DNA of 7,751 nt from an uncultured Eubacteriales bacterium (GTDB lineage: Bacteria > Bacillota > Clostridia > Oscillospirales > Oscillospiraceae), in contig CABVBV010000099.1 in assembly GCA_902496595.1 (NCBI GenBank), positions 1-7,751 of the forward strand, written 5' to 3'. The notes under the pieces are model-generated. The model was not told where the DNA came from, did no database searches, and worked only from the letters and a program-made list of their open reading frames with translations. Below are positions 5,770 to 7,751 of the stretch, piece by piece (position 1 is the stretch's first letter; every line of letters begins with the position of its first letter). The translations under genes and the position numbers were made by a program.

Positions 5770-6302
5770 GAAGACGCTCCGGTTTCGGCTGGCTGGAATT
5801 GATAATAGGCATCCTGCTGATCGCACTCGGCATACTGGCGTTTGCAGAGCCGGAGCTGGCCCTGACGAGCATGGTGTTCGTTTATGGCATTGCAGCTGTC
5901 GTCATGGGTGTGGCTGATATTCTGCTGTTTGTCAGCGTGGAGCGTTACACGGGCTTCGGCCCCGTGCTGTCCCTCGTCTCCGGCATATTGAGCGTGATGT
6001 CGGGCATCATGCTGGTGGCGTACCCGAGGACGGGAGTGCTGGTTTTGACGGTGCTCTTCCCCATCTGGTTCATAGCCCACTGCATATCCAGATTCGCACA
6101 CCTGAGCCACATACGCTTTATTGTCGGCAGGGGCACATACTATTTCATCCTTGTCATCAATATAATCGGGCTGGTTCTCGGTATCCTCATGCTGCTGAAC
6201 CCGCTGTTCACTCTCACGACGATACGGTGCTTTGCCTCCATTTACCTCATTTTGCTCGGCGTTGACAGCGTGGTGATGGCCTTCAGCAATGTGGGGAAGT
6301 AA
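5766..6302 (+). CDS. HdeD/DUF308 family integral membrane protein
   Basis: The 178-aa protein is almost wholly hydrophobic, with about six membrane helices. Three internal repeats are visible, each a helix pair built on G-I-L-x4-G-I-L and ending at a Pro: about 10-56 (GILLIALGILAFAEP), 66-110 (GILSVMSGIMLVAYP) and 124-173 (GLVLGILMLLNP). This three-fold layout is characteristic of the HdeD/DUF308 family, named after E. coli HdeD, a membrane protein linked to acid resistance at high cell density. The biochemical role of the family is not established. The start ATG overlaps the ftsH TGA (ATGA), and GGAGG (5752-5756) lies 9 nt upstream inside ftsH, so it is the last gene of the operon. An envelope-stress role beside FtsH is inferred. 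No clear terminator follows; the next gene is convergent 12 bp away. Confidence 0.88.
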   Translation: MRRRSGFGWLELIIGILLIALGILAFAEPELALTSMVFVYGIAAVVMGVADILLFVSVERYTGFGPVLSLVSGILSVMSGIMLVAYPRTGVLVLTVLFPIWFIAHCISRFAHLSHIRFIVGRGTYYFILVINIIGLVLGILMLLNPLFTLTTIRCFASIYLILLGVDSVVMAFSNVGK

Positions 6303-6314
6303 GGCCGCGGGAGC

Positions 6315-6752
6315 CTAGAGCTCTTCCAGCCGCTCCGCGATCAGACGGAGCACACGGTAGAAGACTGCGAGGTCGTGTTCGGATATGTCGCCGCTGACTC
6401 TCCTGAGCTTTTCGGAGACGATGCCCGCCATTTGCGACGCGGCCTCGCGTCCCTCGTATGTGAGTATCAGCGGAGCACGGTAACGCCGCCTCTGTCCGGA
6501 ACCGCCTCCTTCGACCAGGCCAAGCTCAATGAGCTCCGTGGTCACTCTGGATATCTGCGCCCGGTCTACCCCGCATACTGTCGCTAATTCTGAGGCAGGT
6601 ATCCCTTCCGGCCTCTCATAGAGCTCCAGCAGACAGGAGACGTGTACCCCGCGTAGACCATAGCCGCGCACATTCTCAGCCTTGGCTTTTTGCAAAGCCT
6701 TTTCCGTCCGTGAAATGAGGGAGCTGAACTCCCTGAACCTGTCCATATACAC
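6315..6752 (-). CDS. MarR-family winged-helix transcriptional regulator
   Basis: The 145-aa protein is of usual MarR length. The winged helix-turn-helix is clear: helix PASELATVCG (about 52-61 from the chosen start), recognition helix VDRAQISRVTTELIELGLV (about 61-79) and an Arg-rich wing SGQRRRYRAPLILT (about 85-98). N- and C-terminal helices should form the dimer. The ligand is unknown. For the start, AGGAGG on this strand (complement of 6760-6765) lies 7 nt from GTG at 6752. The upstream ATG at 6758 is only 1 nt from it, and the ATG at 6746 is 13 nt away, so GTG is preferred. The gene is divergent from a DegV-family gene across a region with two matching palindromes, so repression of both genes is inferred. 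It ends 12 bp from the convergent HdeD gene. Confidence 0.92.
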   Translation of the reverse strand: MYMDRFREFSSLISRTEKALQKAKAENVRGYGLRGVHVSCLLELYERPEGIPASELATVCGVDRAQISRVTTELIELGLVEGGGSGQRRRYRAPLILTYEGREAASQMAGIVSEKLRRVSGDISEHDLAVFYRVLRLIAERLEEL

Positions 6753-6774
6753 GCCCATACCTCCTGACTATCAA

Positions 6775-6803
6775 AGCATACAACAAAGATGTTGACAAGT
6801 CAA
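6775..6803 (-). promoter_or_regulatory. Promoter of the MarR-family gene
   Basis: Read on the minus strand, TTGACT (complement of 6798-6803) and TATGCT (complement of 6775-6780) are 17 bp apart. The -35 lies inside the operator at 6787-6806, so binding of the regulator would block its own promoter. Confidence 0.58.
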
Positions 6804-6806
6804 CAA
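6787..6806. promoter_or_regulatory. MarR-type operator 1
   Basis: The core TGTTGACAAGTCAACA (6790-6805) is a TGTTGA-N4-TCAACA palindrome. It covers the -35 boxes of both divergent promoters. The 20-bp site is the reverse complement of 6821-6840 at 18 of 20 positions, differing only in the central two bases. Confidence 0.78.
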
Positions 6807-6820
6807 TTTGGTAGTATAGT
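6792..6820 (+). promoter_or_regulatory. Promoter of the DegV-family gene
   Basis: A perfect -35 TTGACA (6792-6797) lies 17 bp before TATAGT (6815-6820), a five-of-six -10 match. Transcription should start near 6827. Operator 1 covers the -35 and operator 2 covers the start point, which would allow strong repression. Confidence 0.8.
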
Positions 6821-6840
6821 TTGTTGACTGCTCAACATCT
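6821..6840. promoter_or_regulatory. MarR-type operator 2
   Basis: The core TGTTGACTGCTCAACA (6822-6837) repeats the TGTTGA-N4-TCAACA form and is an inverted copy of operator 1. The two centres are 32 bp apart, about three helical turns, so two dimers could bind the same DNA face. It lies over the predicted transcription start of the degV-family gene. Confidence 0.78.
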
Positions 6841-6856
6841 ATTGGAGGAATATGAG

Positions 6857-7705
6857 ATGGGAATAAGGATAATCACGGACTCGACATCGGACTTCGGGCC
6901 TTGGGAGGCGGTAGGACTGGGGCTGGGCATTGTTCCGCTGAAGACCAGGTTCGGTGCGGAGGAGTACATAGACGGCGTGACAATAACGCCGAGGGAGTTC
7001 TACGAGAAGTTGGTGGAGGGCGATATTCTGCCTACGACGAGCCAGCCGTCACCGGCGGAGTTTGAGACGAAGTTTGCGGAAGCGGTAGAGGCCGGGGACG
7101 AGGTCGTGGCTGTCACGATCTCATCTGAACTTTCGGGGACGTATCAGAGCGCAATGATAGCGGCCGAGCGTTTTGAGGGAAAGGTACACGTTGTGGACAG
7201 CCGGAGCGCTTCGATAGGGGCCCAGATACTGGTAAGGCTGGCCATGAGGCTGTTGGCCGCTGGAGTACCAGCGCCGGAACTCGCCGCACGTCTGGAGCGT
7301 GAGCGTGAGCGCATCTGTGTGATTGCGCTCCTGGATACGCTGGAGTATCTGAAGCGCGGCGGACGCATCTCCTCCGCCGTGGCTTTTGCCGGCGGCATAC
7401 TGTCGATCAAGCCCGTCGTGACGATAAGGGACGGCCAGGTTCAGCTCGTCGGCAAGGCCCGCGGGTCGAAAAACGGCAACAATCTGCTGAGCGAGTACAT
7501 TTCAAAGAGCGGAGGCGTGGACTTCACGATGCCGCTGATGCTGGGGTACACGGGCCTTTCCGACGCGCTGCTGCAAAAGTACGTCAGGGACAGCTCTCAT
7601 CTCTGGGCCGGCCATGCCTCGGAGCTTCCTGTGAGCGCGATAGGCTCTGTCATTGGCACACACGGCGGCCCCGGAGCCATAGCCGTAGCCTTCTTCCACA
7701 ACTGA
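6857..7705 (+). CDS. DegV/FakB-family fatty-acid-binding protein
   Basis: The 282-aa protein is full length for the DegV family, whose characterised members (FakB) bind a fatty acid and present it to the kinase FakA, which makes acyl phosphate for phospholipid synthesis. The visible motifs are DSTSD (8-12), TSQPS (61-65), SSELSGTYQSA (89-99), LEYLKRGGRIS (162-172) and IGTHGGPGA (266-274). The Thr/Ser of the second motif, the SG of the third and the late His match the positions used by FakB proteins to hold the carboxylate. The start is ATG 6857, 8 nt after GGAGG (6844-6848); a longer in-frame TTG start at 6821 lies in the operator and is rejected. No FakA-like gene is in the window. The neighbouring MarR gene suggests control by a lipid or other small ligand, which is inference. 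Confidence 0.93.
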   Translation: MGIRIITDSTSDFGPWEAVGLGLGIVPLKTRFGAEEYIDGVTITPREFYEKLVEGDILPTTSQPSPAEFETKFAEAVEAGDEVVAVTISSELSGTYQSAMIAAERFEGKVHVVDSRSASIGAQILVRLAMRLLAAGVPAPELAARLERERERICVIALLDTLEYLKRGGRISSAVAFAGGILSIKPVVTIRDGQVQLVGKARGSKNGNNLLSEYISKSGGVDFTMPLMLGYTGLSDALLQKYVRDSSHLWAGHASELPVSAIGSVIGTHGGPGAIAVAFFHN

Positions 7706-7751
7706 ACTAAAAAAAGAACCAGCTCATTTTAATGAAGAACCCTGCCCGCGC

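Noticed and set aside
6821..6856. TTG start 12 codons upstream for the DegV-family protein
   Set aside because: It lies inside operator 2, upstream of the predicted transcription start, and has no ribosome binding site; the family begins at MGIRIITDSTSD.
1..7751. CRISPR array or diversity-generating retroelement beside the surface protein
   Set aside because: There are no regularly spaced direct repeats, no reverse transcriptase, and no template/variable repeat pair in the window.

Overview
The window looks like chromosomal DNA from an anaerobic gut-type Firmicute, most likely class Clostridia and near Oscillospiraceae. The evidence is a Gram-positive-style surface protein with three C-terminal S-layer homology (SLH) repeats of the clostridial type, a clostridial FtsH paralogue, strong Shine-Dalgarno sites and GC-rich coding sequence. 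The exact genus cannot be read from the sequence.

Left end (1-2990): the 3' end of a tyrosine recombinase gene runs straight into a pair of perfect 23-bp inverted repeats (145-167 and 384-406) enclosing 216 bp. That segment holds a promoter with a consensus -10 box pointing right, and 60 bp beyond the right repeat begins a secreted SLH surface protein (467-2938) that ends in a strong terminator. Recombinase, inverted repeats, enclosed promoter and surface protein together are the layout of a phase-variation switch, here drawn in the ON orientation. This is the most interesting part of the window.

Middle (2990-6302): after a gene-poor stretch with a possible 28-codon ORF and a second strong terminator (3364-3403), a good sigma-70-type promoter starts a three-gene operon. 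It encodes an unrecognised coiled-coil-like protein (142 aa), the membrane AAA+ protease FtsH (607 aa) and a six-helix HdeD/DUF308 membrane protein (178 aa). Both junctions are ATGA overlaps, so translation is probably coupled. The operon looks like a membrane-protein quality-control or envelope-stress unit.

Right end (6303-7751): a MarR-family regulator on the minus strand is divergent from a DegV/FakB-type fatty-acid-binding protein. Their shared 100-bp control region has two near-identical inverted copies of a TGTTGA-N4-TCAACA palindrome placed on the promoters. The regulator therefore probably represses itself and the degV-family gene. About 45 bp after the last gene hold no recognisable feature.
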